Of a stretch of 64,000 nucleotides of DNA, positions 8,060 to 16,117 are shown piece after piece. The notes under the pieces are model-generated. The model was not told where the DNA came from and did not search any database. It saw only the letters and a list, made by a program, of their open reading frames with translations. Source of the DNA: JAUWOY01 sp034431315 (GTDB lineage Bacteria > Chloroflexota > Anaerolineae > VGOG01); NCBI GenBank assembly GCA_034431315.1, contig DAOUDK010000014.1, positions 7,053 through 71,052 on the forward strand, given 5' to 3'. Every line of letters starts with the position of its first letter. The stretch's first letter is position 1. The translations under genes were made by a program, and so were the position numbers.

Positions 8060-10914
8060 CATTCGCCTCCGCACGATTCCAGTAGTCGCTCCGCCTCATC
8101 CAGCGCTGGCTTGTAGCAATGCGGTGGCCCGTCGCACCACGCCCGCTCCCTAGCGATTCGGGCGTGTTTCCGTGCCTCTTCGCGATCCCCTTTCTCCAGC
8201 GCCACTTGAGCGAGGAAATTGTGGATGTCCGCCTGCTTCAGCCGGTACTCGCAGCGGTCAGCGATTGTCAGCGCTTCTTGAGCCAGCTTCAACGCTTCCT
8301 CCTGCAACCTGGTTGACTCCTCACCCGTTACCTCATCCCCTTGCGCCTGCGCCCACCGCAGCCGCGCCATCTCCAGCAAGATGTCCGGCTCCAACTCCAC
8401 CAGATCGATGTGCCTACAGCGGGTCAGCGCTTCGGTGAGATGTGTTTCCGCTTGTGGCAGGTGGCTCAGGGCCCGCTCTGCTGCCCCTAGCAGCCATTCG
8501 GCCTGGATGCGATCACGTTCATTCTGACGGCTGCACGCAATTTGGTGCGCTTTGCGGGCAGCCTCCACCGCAGCTTTGGCATCACCCATCAGCAGCGCGC
8601 GCAGGGCGCGGTAGGCGCATGTGACCCCTGCTGCCTGTTGGAATTGCAATCTTTCAAATGTTTCAAGTGCAATTACCAACTCTCGCTCTGAAGCTTCGAA
8701 CCTCCCGCAGTAAGCCAGTAGCCAACCGAGTTCACAGCGGTCCTTGGCTTCACCCAGTTGATCTTCCAGCTCGTGGTCGAGCTCAATCGCCTGTTGCTTG
8801 TTCTTCTCTGCCGCCGCCAGTTCGCCAAGGAACATCTGTCGATTGCCGAGGTTCCCCAGGCCGATGGCGAGGTTATCCTTGCGTCCTAGTTTCTCTTGGA
8901 GTGTGTTCTGCATCTCTAACAACGGTACGGCGCGGCGGGACTGGCCGGAGCGGCTGTAGCTGTTAGCCAGTCCATTCAGTGTCCAGGCTTGGGCGGCCTC
9001 ATCCCTTAGCCGGGGTGGCTTATCTTCGCCGTCGGGAAAGAGGGTACGCATGAGCTCAATGCGAGTCTGGTACGCGCCAAAACGGTAGTAAAGCGGCTTG
9101 CTGAGTCGATCACGGAATAGCCGGACTGCCTCATCATACTGGCCAGCACGGACGGTGTGGTGGTAGAGTTCGATGACCGGGGCCAGGTCGTCCAGGGATT
9201 GCACTTTGTCCGGCACGGGGACGGCGGCGAAGTAGTCGCGCAGGCGGGTGTGGGTTCCCTGCTTGTCGGCGAGGCGGTAGTAGGCGTACCCCCGCACGGT
9301 GGGGTGCAGGTCGTAGCGCCCTCGCTCCGGGTCGAAGAGCAGTAGGCCTCGGTCAATTAGCTCGTCCAGCGCGGCGTCGAACTGTGCCTCGCTTTTGTAG
9401 GTATTGAAGACGGACAGCGCCTCGTAGGTCATGGGGCTGCGAAAGGCGGAGATACGGCTCAGAAGCTCGCGCTTCTTCTTGTCCAGCGCGTTGTAGGCTA
9501 CCTCCAGGATGTGGTGCTGCTCCTTGCCCTTGAGTTCCGGCAGCACGGGGTATCGGCTCGCTACCCGGATGTCGCCGGGCGTCCGCTTGTCCCGCACGAT
9601 CAGGCCGGAGAGCAGGCGCAGCGCCAGGGGTAGGTAGCCGTAGGGCTTGCAGGCGGCCTGGATCTCAGCCCGCGTCCCTTTCCTTACCCTCTGGGCGCGG
9701 AAGAAGATCACGGCGTCCTCAGGATTGAAGGCGGTCAGGCGGACGCGGTGGCAGCCGGCTAGCCCGTTCAGTTCGCGGGGGAAGAGGCGGCTGGTCAGGA
9801 GCATCTTGCTCTTCACCGCCCCCGATGCCAGCCACTGGAGAAAAGTGCCGGCGTTGGGATCGGTGCAGGAGCGGAAGTCGCCTCGCTCATCCTTCTCGAA
9901 CTCGTCGCTGCGGTAGGCGGCGTCCAGGCGGGCGTAGGCCCTCAGGATGCGCTCCACGCCGTCCAGCACCAGCAGGAAGCGGTGCTGGCACAGCAGGTTG
10001 TACAGCGCCTGCATCCTCTCGCGGATGGACGGGATGGCCCTGGGGTCAACCGTACCGCCGCTGGCGTAGGTCAGCGCCTGGTCAAGGAACTTCTGGAAAG
10101 TGCTCTCGCGCTCGTAGAAGGACCACCAGAGCACACCTTCGGGCCGCGCTTCCTCGGGCACGGATGCCGTAGGCTCCGCCCGCTCCTCCTCAGCCACGCC
10201 CGGTAGGGGCAGGCCCAGCACGTCCCGCTGGAGCCAGGCCCAGGTCAATGCGCTCTTCCCCATCCCGCCGATGGCGACGTAGGCGAACATCGGGCGCGTA
10301 TCGGTGGTGAACCACTTCGTCAGCTCGCGCCGCTCCCTGGCGCGGCCGGTGAAGTTGCGTTGTAAGGCGTAGGGGTGGGCGAAGTAGGGTTGCGGAGGCA
10401 AGGGCAGTACACCCTCGGGACGTGCTGAAGGGCGCTCTTCGACCGTGGCTTGCTCATGCTCCAAGTTGCGGATGGCCTGCACCACCTTCCAGGCCAGGTC
10501 AGCAGGCGAGGCGAAGGTGTCGCGGATGCGCTCGGCATTCACTCGGTCGCGGAAGGCTCGCTGCTTCCGCCACTTTGTGTCTGGCTCTCGCAGGTGCATG
10601 GGCAGGGCGAAGCCCTCTGGTGCCAGGAACATCAGGCGTGGCTTGCCCGTAGCGATGGCTGCCTCATATTCTCGCTCGGTGTAGGACTGGTCGCTCCCCT
10701 CTGGGCAACTGCCATAAAGGTGGCCCACGATGCCCACAAAAACGTCGCACTCGGCCACTTTTGCGCGGCAGAAGTCGTCGGCCTCCCAGTTGCGGGCGCC
10801 AAAATCCTCCATCCATACGCAGTGCCAATCGTCCAGGCCTTCAAAGACCTTGTAGGCTGCCTGGCGGTATTCGGCTAAATCTTTGGCTGTTGAACTGAGA
10901 AATGCGGTTTTCAT
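8059..10914 (-). CDS. DUF4062 - STAND NTPase - TPR protein
   Basis: 951 residues. Residues 1-100 are a DUF4062 domain (TAFLSSTAKDLAEYRQAAYK, then CDVFVGIVGHLYG and YTEREYEAAIATGKP), a TIR-like fold often fused to signalling ATPases. Residues ~185-400 are a STAND-type NTPase (NB-ARC/NACHT-like): P-loop GGMGKSA at 216-222, Walker B LLVLDGVERI near 315-323, and LLTSR as sensor 1. A winged-helix region follows (~460-560), then TPR-like helical repeats from ~640 to 930. This layout fits a sensor-switch-effector protein; several relatives act in phage defence or regulation, but that role is inferred. GGAGGAGG precedes the ATG. It overlaps the downstream thioesterase and has no nuclease or other effector gene beside it, so any effector must be internal. 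Confidence 0.85.
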   Translation of the reverse strand: MKTAFLSSTAKDLAEYRQAAYKVFEGLDDWHCVWMEDFGARNWEADDFCRAKVAECDVFVGIVGHLYGSCPEGSDQSYTEREYEAAIATGKPRLMFLAPEGFALPMHLREPDTKWRKQRAFRDRVNAERIRDTFASPADLAWKVVQAIRNLEHEQATVEERPSARPEGVLPLPPQPYFAHPYALQRNFTGRARERRELTKWFTTDTRPMFAYVAIGGMGKSALTWAWLQRDVLGLPLPGVAEEERAEPTASVPEEARPEGVLWWSFYERESTFQKFLDQALTYASGGTVDPRAIPSIRERMQALYNLLCQHRFLLVLDGVERILRAYARLDAAYRSDEFEKDERGDFRSCTDPNAGTFLQWLASGAVKSKMLLTSRLFPRELNGLAGCHRVRLTAFNPEDAVIFFRAQRVRKGTRAEIQAACKPYGYLPLALRLLSGLIVRDKRTPGDIRVASRYPVLPELKGKEQHHILEVAYNALDKKKRELLSRISAFRSPMTYEALSVFNTYKSEAQFDAALDELIDRGLLLFDPERGRYDLHPTVRGYAYYRLADKQGTHTRLRDYFAAVPVPDKVQSLDDLAPVIELYHHTVRAGQYDEAVRLFRDRLSKPLYYRFGAYQTRIELMRTLFPDGEDKPPRLRDEAAQAWTLNGLANSYSRSGQSRRAVPLLEMQNTLQEKLGRKDNLAIGLGNLGNRQMFLGELAAAEKNKQQAIELDHELEDQLGEAKDRCELGWLLAYCGRFEASERELVIALETFERLQFQQAAGVTCAYRALRALLMGDAKAAVEAARKAHQIACSRQNERDRIQAEWLLGAAERALSHLPQAETHLTEALTRCRHIDLVELEPDILLEMARLRWAQAQGDEVTGEESTRLQEEALKLAQEALTIADRCEYRLKQADIHNFLAQVALEKGDREEARKHARIARERAWCDGPPHCYKPALDEAERLLESCGGE

Positions 10915-10984
10915 TGCTACCTCCTCCTCCGTTGGAGGGCCTAACCCTCCCGCAGCATCGCGCGGAGCTGAACCTCAGCGCTGA

Positions 10985-11060
10985 AACAGCGAAGCCCTAC
11001 GGGCTCAAATCCAGCCCCGAAGGGGCTTTGTTCTCTGAGCGCGGGGATTCATTCCCGCGC
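10985..11060. repeat. Cluster of three short palindromes after the alcohol dehydrogenase gene
   Basis: Three hairpins in 76 bases: around GAAGCCCTACGGGCTC (10,991-11,006), AGCCCCGAAGGGGCT (11,013-11,027) and GCGCGGGGATTCATTCCCGCGC split around 11,039-11,060. The last begins four bases past the dehydrogenase stop. They probably end that transcript, though T-runs are weak, or form part of a dispersed repeat unit. Confidence 0.6.
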
Positions 11061-11063
11061 AGC

Positions 11064-12065
11064 TTATTCAGGAATCTCCAACACCGCCGCACCGCGCACC
11101 TGCCTGTCTTTCAGTCGCTGCAGGACGCGATTCGCCTCGGCCAGGGGGTACACCTCGACCTCGGTGTGGATGGGGATCTGGGCCGCCAGTTGCAGCAGCT
11201 CCTCCGCGTCCTGGCGCGCCATGTTGGCCACGCTGCGCAGGGTGCGCTCGCCGTAGATGAGGCTGTACTTCATCTCCGGGATGGGGCTCGTGTGAATGGC
11301 GTTGATGGCCACGGTGCCGCCCTTTCGCAGCACTCGCAGCGCCTCCAGCACGATCCAGCCCGCCGGGGCGAAGGTGATGGCGCTATCCAGCAGGCCGGGC
11401 GGTTCGTCCCTGGCGCCCCCGACCCAGGCCGCGCCCAGCTCCCGCGCCAACTGCCGATGCTCCTCGCTGCGAGTGAACACAAACACCTCACACCCCCAGT
11501 GACGGGCCACCTGGATGGTCACGTGGGCCGAGGCGCCGAAGCCGTACAGCCCCAACCGCTTCCCTGGCTGGATTTCGCTCAGCCGCAGCGACCGGTAGCC
11601 GATGACGCCTGCACACAGCAAGGGGGCCGCCTGCAGGTCGGGGAATCCGGGAGGGATGGGGTAGGCAAAGGCGGCGGGGACGACGGTGTACTGGGCGTAG
11701 CCCCCGTCGGCGTGGAGTCCGGTGAAGTGAGCCTGGTCGCACAGGTTCTCCAGCCCGCGCTGGCAGAAGTCGCATTGCCCACAACTGGAGTGGAGCCAGG
11801 CCACGCCGACGCGGTCCCCCAGGCGGAAGTGGGTCACGTCGGCCCCCAGTTGATCCACCACCCCCACGATCTGGTGGCCGGGGATGATCGGCAGCCTGGG
11901 CAGGTGCAGCTCTCCCTCCACGGTGTGCAGGTCGGTGTGGCAGACGCCGCAAGCCCGTACCTTGATCCTGATCTCATCCGGCCCAGGCGTCGGCTCCGGC
12001 GCCTCCACCGCCTCCAGTGAGTGCTCCTCAATCGGTCGAGCCTTTCTTAGAATCATGGCCTTCAT
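11064..12065 (-). CDS. Zinc-dependent alcohol dehydrogenase
   Basis: 333 residues, medium-chain dehydrogenase/reductase fold. The N-terminal GroES-like part holds catalytic zinc ligands (ACGVCHTDLHTVEG and IIPGHQIVG) and four structural-zinc cysteines (SCGQCDFCQRGLENLC). The cofactor domain has GLYGFGASAH, a variant of the GxGxxG loop, with VFTRSEEH after strand 2, which suggests NADP rather than NAD. These enzymes interconvert alcohols and aldehydes. GAGGGAGG precedes the ATG, which overlaps the TGA of the upstream DUF5808 gene by four bases. Substrate cannot be told from sequence. Confidence 0.9.
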   Translation of the reverse strand: MKAMILRKARPIEEHSLEAVEAPEPTPGPDEIRIKVRACGVCHTDLHTVEGELHLPRLPIIPGHQIVGVVDQLGADVTHFRLGDRVGVAWLHSSCGQCDFCQRGLENLCDQAHFTGLHADGGYAQYTVVPAAFAYPIPPGFPDLQAAPLLCAGVIGYRSLRLSEIQPGKRLGLYGFGASAHVTIQVARHWGCEVFVFTRSEEHRQLARELGAAWVGGARDEPPGLLDSAITFAPAGWIVLEALRVLRKGGTVAINAIHTSPIPEMKYSLIYGERTLRSVANMARQDAEELLQLAAQIPIHTEVEVYPLAEANRVLQRLKDRQVRGAAVLEIPE

Positions 12066-12373
12066 GGGTGAAACCTCCCTCTGCTGGCGGCGCGCCCTTG
12101 GGCGATAAGCTCGCTCAGACCCTGCTGCAGGCTGTAAAAGTTGATGGCCCAGCCGACGCCCAGCACGCGATCGGTTAAGATGCGAGGCTCGTCGGGGTTC
12201 CAGTAGGCCTGGCGCAACCGCTCCAGGGTGGGCAAACGGAAATCGTAGGGCAGAAATCCAACAATCTGCCCGTGCCAGGTACGCTCCTCAGGGGGCTTCT
12301 GCAGCTCCTGGTAAACAGCCGCAGCGACCAAGCCCATGCCAATCCCCATAATAAATCGCCGAAATCTCTTCAT
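12062..12373 (-). CDS. DUF5808-type small protein
   Basis: 103 residues. An N-terminal hydrophobic segment (IMGIGMGLVAAAVYQEL) could anchor it to the membrane. The conserved core FLPYDFRLPTLERLRQAYW and YWNPDEPRILTDRVLGVGW matches the DUF5808 signature (YYNPDDPR...GWTLNF) as I remember it. Function is unknown. AAGGAGG lies 6 bases before the ATG, with a sigma-70 promoter ~40 bases further up. It is the first gene of a two-gene unit with the dehydrogenase. Confidence 0.7.
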   Translation of the reverse strand: MKRFRRFIMGIGMGLVAAAVYQELQKPPEERTWHGQIVGFLPYDFRLPTLERLRQAYWNPDEPRILTDRVLGVGWAINFYSLQQGLSELIAQGRAASRGRFHP

Positions 12374-12412
12374 TGCTCACCTCCTTGTATTCAAGCTTGT
12401 TGCTTCAAGCCA

Positions 12413-12441
12413 ATTTTATCCCTTATCCCCCGAATAGTCAA
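12413..12441 (-). promoter_or_regulatory. Sigma-70 promoter of the DUF5808-alcohol dehydrogenase unit
   Basis: Minus strand TTGACT (12,441-12,436), 17-base spacer, TAAAAT (12,418-12,413). Confidence 0.7.
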
Positions 12442-12498
12442 GCATCACAGTAATCAGTATCCAATACCCAATATCCAGCTTCCAGCAAGCCGAACGCA

Positions 12499-12563
12499 AA
12501 ACGGCGGTTGTAAATCATCCCCTTCGACGAGTTCAGGGCAAGGTTTACAACCGCCGCTTTTTA
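12499..12563. terminator. Terminator-like inverted repeat with an embedded dispersed element
   Basis: Perfect 13-base arms CGGCGGTTGTAAA (12,503-12,515) and TTTACAACCGCCG (12,545-12,557), with AAAA before and CTTTTT after, so it could stop transcription both ways. The loop holds CCCTTCGACGAGTTCAGG, a version of the element seen inside genes at 23,951 and 55,629. It lies just past the stop of the 202-residue membrane protein gene (minus). Confidence 0.75.
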
Positions 12564-12584
12564 GGCCGGATGGACAGGTTTGAT

Positions 12585-13193
12585 TCAGCCTCTCAAAATA
12601 TACTTGATGCCTCGGTAGCCGCCGATGTCCTGGATCTTGGCGAAGATGGCCCGCTTGTTGTCGTCGGCGTGCTCTGGGTTCTGGTCGGCGTCGTTTTTCA
12701 TCTCGTCCAGCCAGTCCATGACAGCCTGTTTGTTTTCGATCTTCTTGGGCGTGATGTAGTCTTTGGCCTTGTTTACGATCCTATCCGTAGGCATGGCTCG
12801 GAAATCGGTCAGCAACCGAGAGCCTCGCTCCTCAATAGACCTGTCTATGCCAGGCAGGAGCAGCTTGCTCACCTGCTGATAAACTACCTCGAAGCCCACG
12901 GAGATGTTCTCGCCAGGCGTCGCCCCTTTGACAGTGAAAAGCTTGGTGTGCATGAGCAAAGGATAGCCCAGAACTACTGCCGTCCAGGCCATGAAGCCGA
13001 GCTGAATCCGGTCCGTCAGGTAGAGGACGTAAGTGATCAAAGCGGCGATGATCACGTTGACCAGGTAAAGGATCCCTACCTCCAGGGTGGTTATCGCCTC
13101 ATAGGGCTCCTTGGACTCGGAAATGACATCCAACATAAACAGCACGGCGCTGACCAGCCCTGCTGACAGGCAAAAAAGCGCTATCAAGATCAC
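12585..13193 (-). CDS. Membrane protein of unknown function
   Basis: 202 residues starting at GTG 13,193, which overlaps the stop of the regulator gene by four bases (GTGA). The N-terminal half has three likely membrane helices (LIALFCLSAGLVSAVLFML, VGILYLVNVIIAALITYVLYL and LGFMAWTAVVLGYPLLM); the C-terminal half is soluble and charged (TDRIVNKAKDYITPKKIENK). No family is recognised. Its coupling to a winged-helix regulator suggests a sensor-regulator pair or a target under local control, which is inference only. A terminator-like hairpin follows. Confidence 0.7.
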   Translation of the reverse strand: MILIALFCLSAGLVSAVLFMLDVISESKEPYEAITTLEVGILYLVNVIIAALITYVLYLTDRIQLGFMAWTAVVLGYPLLMHTKLFTVKGATPGENISVGFEVVYQQVSKLLLPGIDRSIEERGSRLLTDFRAMPTDRIVNKAKDYITPKKIENKQAVMDWLDEMKNDADQNPEHADDNKRAIFAKIQDIGGYRGIKYILRG

Positions 13194-13513
13194 GGGACAC
13201 CTCGCATCTTCTCCACCAGCGGCAGGATGGTCATCATCTCCTGCCCCTCGTCGCTGAGGGCGAAGTATTCCTCTCCCTCGGAGGCAAAGATGTCCCTCTT
13301 GACCCGCTGGATGCCGGTGATCAGTCCCTTCTCCTGCAACTGGCCGAGTTTGTCAGAGGCAACGTTGGGGCTGATAAGGAGTTGTGCTGCCAGCTTGACA
13401 GGCAACGTTGCGCCTGTCAGACTCAGCTCCTTGAGGACTGTGATATCCTCGTCTGAAAGATCCAGCGCTTTGTCGAACAGCTCCTTGGCCTCATCAGACG
13501 TCCTGATTCCCAT
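13190..13513 (-). CDS. Winged-helix (MarR/ArsR-like) transcription regulator
   Basis: 107 residues. After a short helix, DEDITVLKELSLTGATLPVKLAAQLLI-SPNVASDKLGQLQEKGLI reads as the helix-turn-helix of a winged-helix domain, and the wing is RVKRDIFASEGEEYFALSDEG, ending in a MarR-like ALSDEGQEMM. GAGGAGGG lies 6 bases before the ATG. Promoter at 13,713-13,741. Its upstream leader contains a second copy of its own start region (13,594-13,671). Likely controls itself and the membrane protein. Confidence 0.75.
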   Translation of the reverse strand: MGIRTSDEAKELFDKALDLSDEDITVLKELSLTGATLPVKLAAQLLISPNVASDKLGQLQEKGLITGIQRVKRDIFASEGEEYFALSDEGQEMMTILPLVEKMRGVP

Positions 13514-13593
13514 TTTAACCCTCCTCTTTGTCCTACATTTCGCACGCGCTTCTCTGCTTGAAATTCCTATCTGGGTCCACAGGAGTTGAGGCT

Positions 13594-13671
13594 TTAGCCG
13601 GTTCCCTGACCCAAAAACCCGCCTGAAGGCTCCACTCCAACCTCAAAAACATCAGATGTCTTGATTCCCAT
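13594..13671 (-). pseudogene. Truncated duplicate of the regulator start
   Basis: With GGAGGACAAA in front, ATG at 13,671 opens a 25-codon frame whose first residues MGIKTSDV copy the MGIRTSDE start of the regulator 160 bases downstream, including its Shine-Dalgarno region. After codon 8 similarity stops and the frame ends at TAA 13,594, within a repeat-like stretch (GGCTAAAGCCTCAACTCC). It is either a remnant of tandem duplication or a translated leader. Confidence 0.55.
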
Positions 13672-13712
13672 TTTGTCCTCCTCATTGTCGGCACTTTATC
13701 CGGGTTTTCACC

Positions 13713-13741
13713 ATTCTATACCGATTTCGGGATTTTGTCAA
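13713..13741 (-). promoter_or_regulatory. Sigma-70 promoter of the regulator-membrane protein unit
   Basis: Minus strand TTGACA (13,741-13,736), 17-base spacer, TAGAAT (13,718-13,713). The -35 hexamer overlaps the last codons of the butyrate kinase gene. Confidence 0.7.
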
Positions 13742-14823
13742 TAATTACAGGCTTCTTCCTCACCCCTGAGCACTCTGAGAGCTCCCTGTGCCATAGCCAG
13801 CATCTCATCCTCGCCGGGGTAGACCATTACTGGAGCAATCCACTCCACGCGCTCTACGATCCAACCCACCAGCATGTCTGAGCGGGCCATCCCCCCCGTC
13901 AAGACGATAGCGTCCATGTCGCCCTTGAGCACAGTAGCCATGAGGCCAATCTCTTTGGCAATTTGGTAGGCCATGGCCTCGTAGATCAGCCTGGCGTGCT
14001 CATCGCCTTCTTCGATGATGCGCCGTTCCACCTGGCGGGCATCGTTGGTGCCCAGATGGGCTACCAGGCCCCCGCGGCCGGTGATCTTCTTGATCATCTC
14101 CTCGTAGGTGTAGCGAGCGTCATCGTGTGGGGGAACCGAGTAGGCCAGGCGCAGCACGTCGCCCACGGGCAGCCCACCGGCTCGCTCCGGGGCGAAGGGC
14201 CCCGTGCCGTCCAGGGCCTGGTTGACGTCCACCATTCGCCCCCGCCGGTGGGCGGTGACCGAGATGCCCCCGCCCAGGTGAGCCACCACCAGGTTGACCT
14301 CGTTGTAACGCTTGCCCAGCTCCCCGGCTGCCCGCCGCGCGGCCGCCTTGAGATTGAGGGCGTGGGAGAGGCTCCGCCGCTCGATCTCTGGCAGTCCTGA
14401 GATGCGGGCAATGTCGTCGAACTCGTCCACACAGACCGGGTCCACGATAAAAGCGGGAATGCCAGCTCGTCGAGCGATCTCGTCGGCGATGATGGCCCCC
14501 AGATTGGAAGCGTGCTCCCTTTCTTTGGGATGGCGCAGCTCGTCCAGCATCCTCTCGTTGACCCGATAGGTGCCGCTGGGGATGGGCCTGAGGATGCCCC
14601 CTCGCCCCACCACCGCGTCCAGCGAGTCCAGCCGAACCCCTTGCTCATCCAGAAGGGTCAACACAGCGTCACGGCGAAAGGCGTATTGGTCGGCGATGTG
14701 GGGAAAGGCGGCGATTTCATCAGCCGAATGGGGAATCGTTTCCACGAAGATGGGATGTTCACCTTTGTAGAGCGCCACCTTGGTGGAGGTGGAGCCGGGG
14801 TTAATGATCAGAACGCGATACAT
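13738..14823 (-). CDS. buk: Butyrate kinase family acyl kinase
   Basis: 361 residues from ATG 14,823; an in-frame upstream ATG at 14,856 would add only simple repeat sequence (MKLKVQSSKLK from tandem TTTGAGC/TTTGAAC). The ASKHA kinase signatures are clear: LIINPGSTSTKVALY (phosphate 1), AVVGRGGILRPI, VAHLGGGISVTAHRRGRMVDV (phosphate 2) and VLTGGMARS (adenosine). Butyrate kinases convert butyryl-phosphate plus ADP to butyrate plus ATP, the last step of butyrate fermentation, and some relatives use branched-chain acids. No phosphotransbutyrylase gene lies in the window. The DUF2148 gene lies 36 bases upstream on the same strand. Confidence 0.9.
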   Translation of the reverse strand: MYRVLIINPGSTSTKVALYKGEHPIFVETIPHSADEIAAFPHIADQYAFRRDAVLTLLDEQGVRLDSLDAVVGRGGILRPIPSGTYRVNERMLDELRHPKEREHASNLGAIIADEIARRAGIPAFIVDPVCVDEFDDIARISGLPEIERRSLSHALNLKAAARRAAGELGKRYNEVNLVVAHLGGGISVTAHRRGRMVDVNQALDGTGPFAPERAGGLPVGDVLRLAYSVPPHDDARYTYEEMIKKITGRGGLVAHLGTNDARQVERRIIEEGDEHARLIYEAMAYQIAKEIGLMATVLKGDMDAIVLTGGMARSDMLVGWIVERVEWIAPVMVYPGEDEMLAMAQGALRVLRGEEEACNY

Positions 14824-14859
14824 TTTGAGCTTTGAGCTTTGAACTTTGAGCTTCACTTG

Positions 14860-15369
14860 TCACCTATCGAAGTAGATGCTCTTGCCGGTGGCTGAGAGGG
14901 GGATGCCCATCACGAAGTCGGCGTCAATGAGACCCATCTCCCTGGCCACCACGCCGGCGCGATACATGATGCGGTTGTCCACGTTGAGCAGGCTGGCCGT
15001 CTTCACCGCCGAGCCAAGAGCGATACCCATGTCCAACAGCCGGTAGGCGCACTGGGGACCTTTGAACTCGCCCTCGTGGGTGTTGGGCTTGAGGCACTTC
15101 TCGAAGCCGCAGGCCCCGCAGTTGAGGCCCACCGCCCTGGCGTCCTTCAGGCCGATCAGGAGCAGGGCGTCGGAGTCCCGCACGTTAGCCCCGTCGCGGT
15201 CGAAGTCCTTCTTGCCCGTCCGCTCCCCGAATTCGTACATCTTCTCGGCCAGAGCCTGGACATCGTCGCCTTCGATGATCTCGGTGACGACGAAATCCTT
15301 ACCCGCCGCCTTGGGCGCCGTGCGGGCCGAAATGGCCATTAGTTCGGCGACTGTTCTTAATGTGTTCAT
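14860..15369 (-). CDS. DUF2148 ferredoxin-like domain protein
   Basis: 169 residues, usual length. The cysteine motif NCGACGFEKC (C-x2-C-x4-C) plus GPQCAYRLLDMG suggests an iron-sulfur cluster, and MYRAGVVAREMGLIDADFVMGIPLS is the conserved C-terminal block. These proteins are common in anaerobes, often beside fermentation or redox genes, with no proven role. AAGGAG lies 10 bases before the ATG. It leads a two-gene unit with butyrate kinase, so a redox link to acyl-phosphate metabolism is conceivable. Confidence 0.8.
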   Translation of the reverse strand: MNTLRTVAELMAISARTAPKAAGKDFVVTEIIEGDDVQALAEKMYEFGERTGKKDFDRDGANVRDSDALLLIGLKDARAVGLNCGACGFEKCLKPNTHEGEFKGPQCAYRLLDMGIALGSAVKTASLLNVDNRIMYRAGVVAREMGLIDADFVMGIPLSATGKSIYFDR

Positions 15370-15395
15370 GATGCTTGTCTCCTTTCAATTCATAG

Positions 15396-15424
15396 TTGAC
15401 ACTCAATCAATACTCTGCTAAACT
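15396..15424 (+). promoter_or_regulatory. Sigma-70 promoter of the 217-residue protein gene
   Basis: TTGACA (15,396-15,401), 17-base spacer, TAAACT (15,419-15,424), 40 bases before the start codon. Confidence 0.65.
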
Positions 15425-15463
15425 AACCTCAGATCAGAAGTCACAGAAAGGGGGTTAGACAAC

Positions 15464-16117
15464 ATGACTGAGTTCGCAAACCAGGTGGTGATCGCTTTCT
15501 GCGCGTTGCTCGTAATTTGGTACATCGTGGGCTGGCAGATGAATCGCAGGCGCGGGGAGCGCCTGCTGGAGTGGGTTCTTCAGGGTCTGCGGGCCTTTAG
15601 CGATCAGATCACGGTCAGTCGGCTGGGCACATCGGGGTTCCAGGTGAACGTGGGAAAGGCGCAGTCCCCGTTCAAAAAGATGGAAGTGACTATCCTTCTG
15701 CAACCCAGGGAGATACTTCTGCTCTGGATATTCAATCGCCTGCGGGGAAGGGCAGACCACCTGGTTCTCAAAGGGACTCTGCGGGCCTCACCGCGAGGCG
15801 AGGTCGAGGTGATGAAGAAGAGGGGGCGCCTGGCCGGGCGGGTGCTGAAGGGACTCGACGAGGGAGTCTGGGTTCGCCAGGAGACAGGCGGTGGTCTGGT
15901 GATGGCCTGCCGAGGCGAGAAAGGCCAGCAGCAAGCGGATGCCATTTCGCACCTGGTGGAGGATCTCAGCTCGCGTTTGCTGAGGTTATCGCTCAGCAAG
16001 AAAGCTCCTCATCTTCTGGTGAGCCTTTCGCTGGCTGAGCTGGATGAACAGGCGGCCCTTCTTCTTTTTGCCTCTCTGCAGGAGTTGGCTCAGACTGTTA
16101 CCTCCCGCGACCACTAA
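15464..16117 (+). CDS. Membrane-anchored protein of unknown function
   Basis: 217 residues. One N-terminal membrane helix (VVIAFCALLVIWYIVGW) followed by positive residues (QMNRRRGER) puts the rest in the cytoplasm. The soluble part has a segment FQVNVGKAQSPFKKMEVTILLQPREIL and a C-terminal helix-rich region; no domain is recognised. AAAGGGGG lies upstream of the ATG and a promoter is in place. Its last four bases overlap the convergent TPR gene. Confidence 0.65.
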   Translation: MTEFANQVVIAFCALLVIWYIVGWQMNRRRGERLLEWVLQGLRAFSDQITVSRLGTSGFQVNVGKAQSPFKKMEVTILLQPREILLLWIFNRLRGRADHLVLKGTLRASPRGEVEVMKKRGRLAGRVLKGLDEGVWVRQETGGGLVMACRGEKGQQQADAISHLVEDLSSRLLRLSLSKKAPHLLVSLSLAELDEQAALLLFASLQELAQTVTSRDH

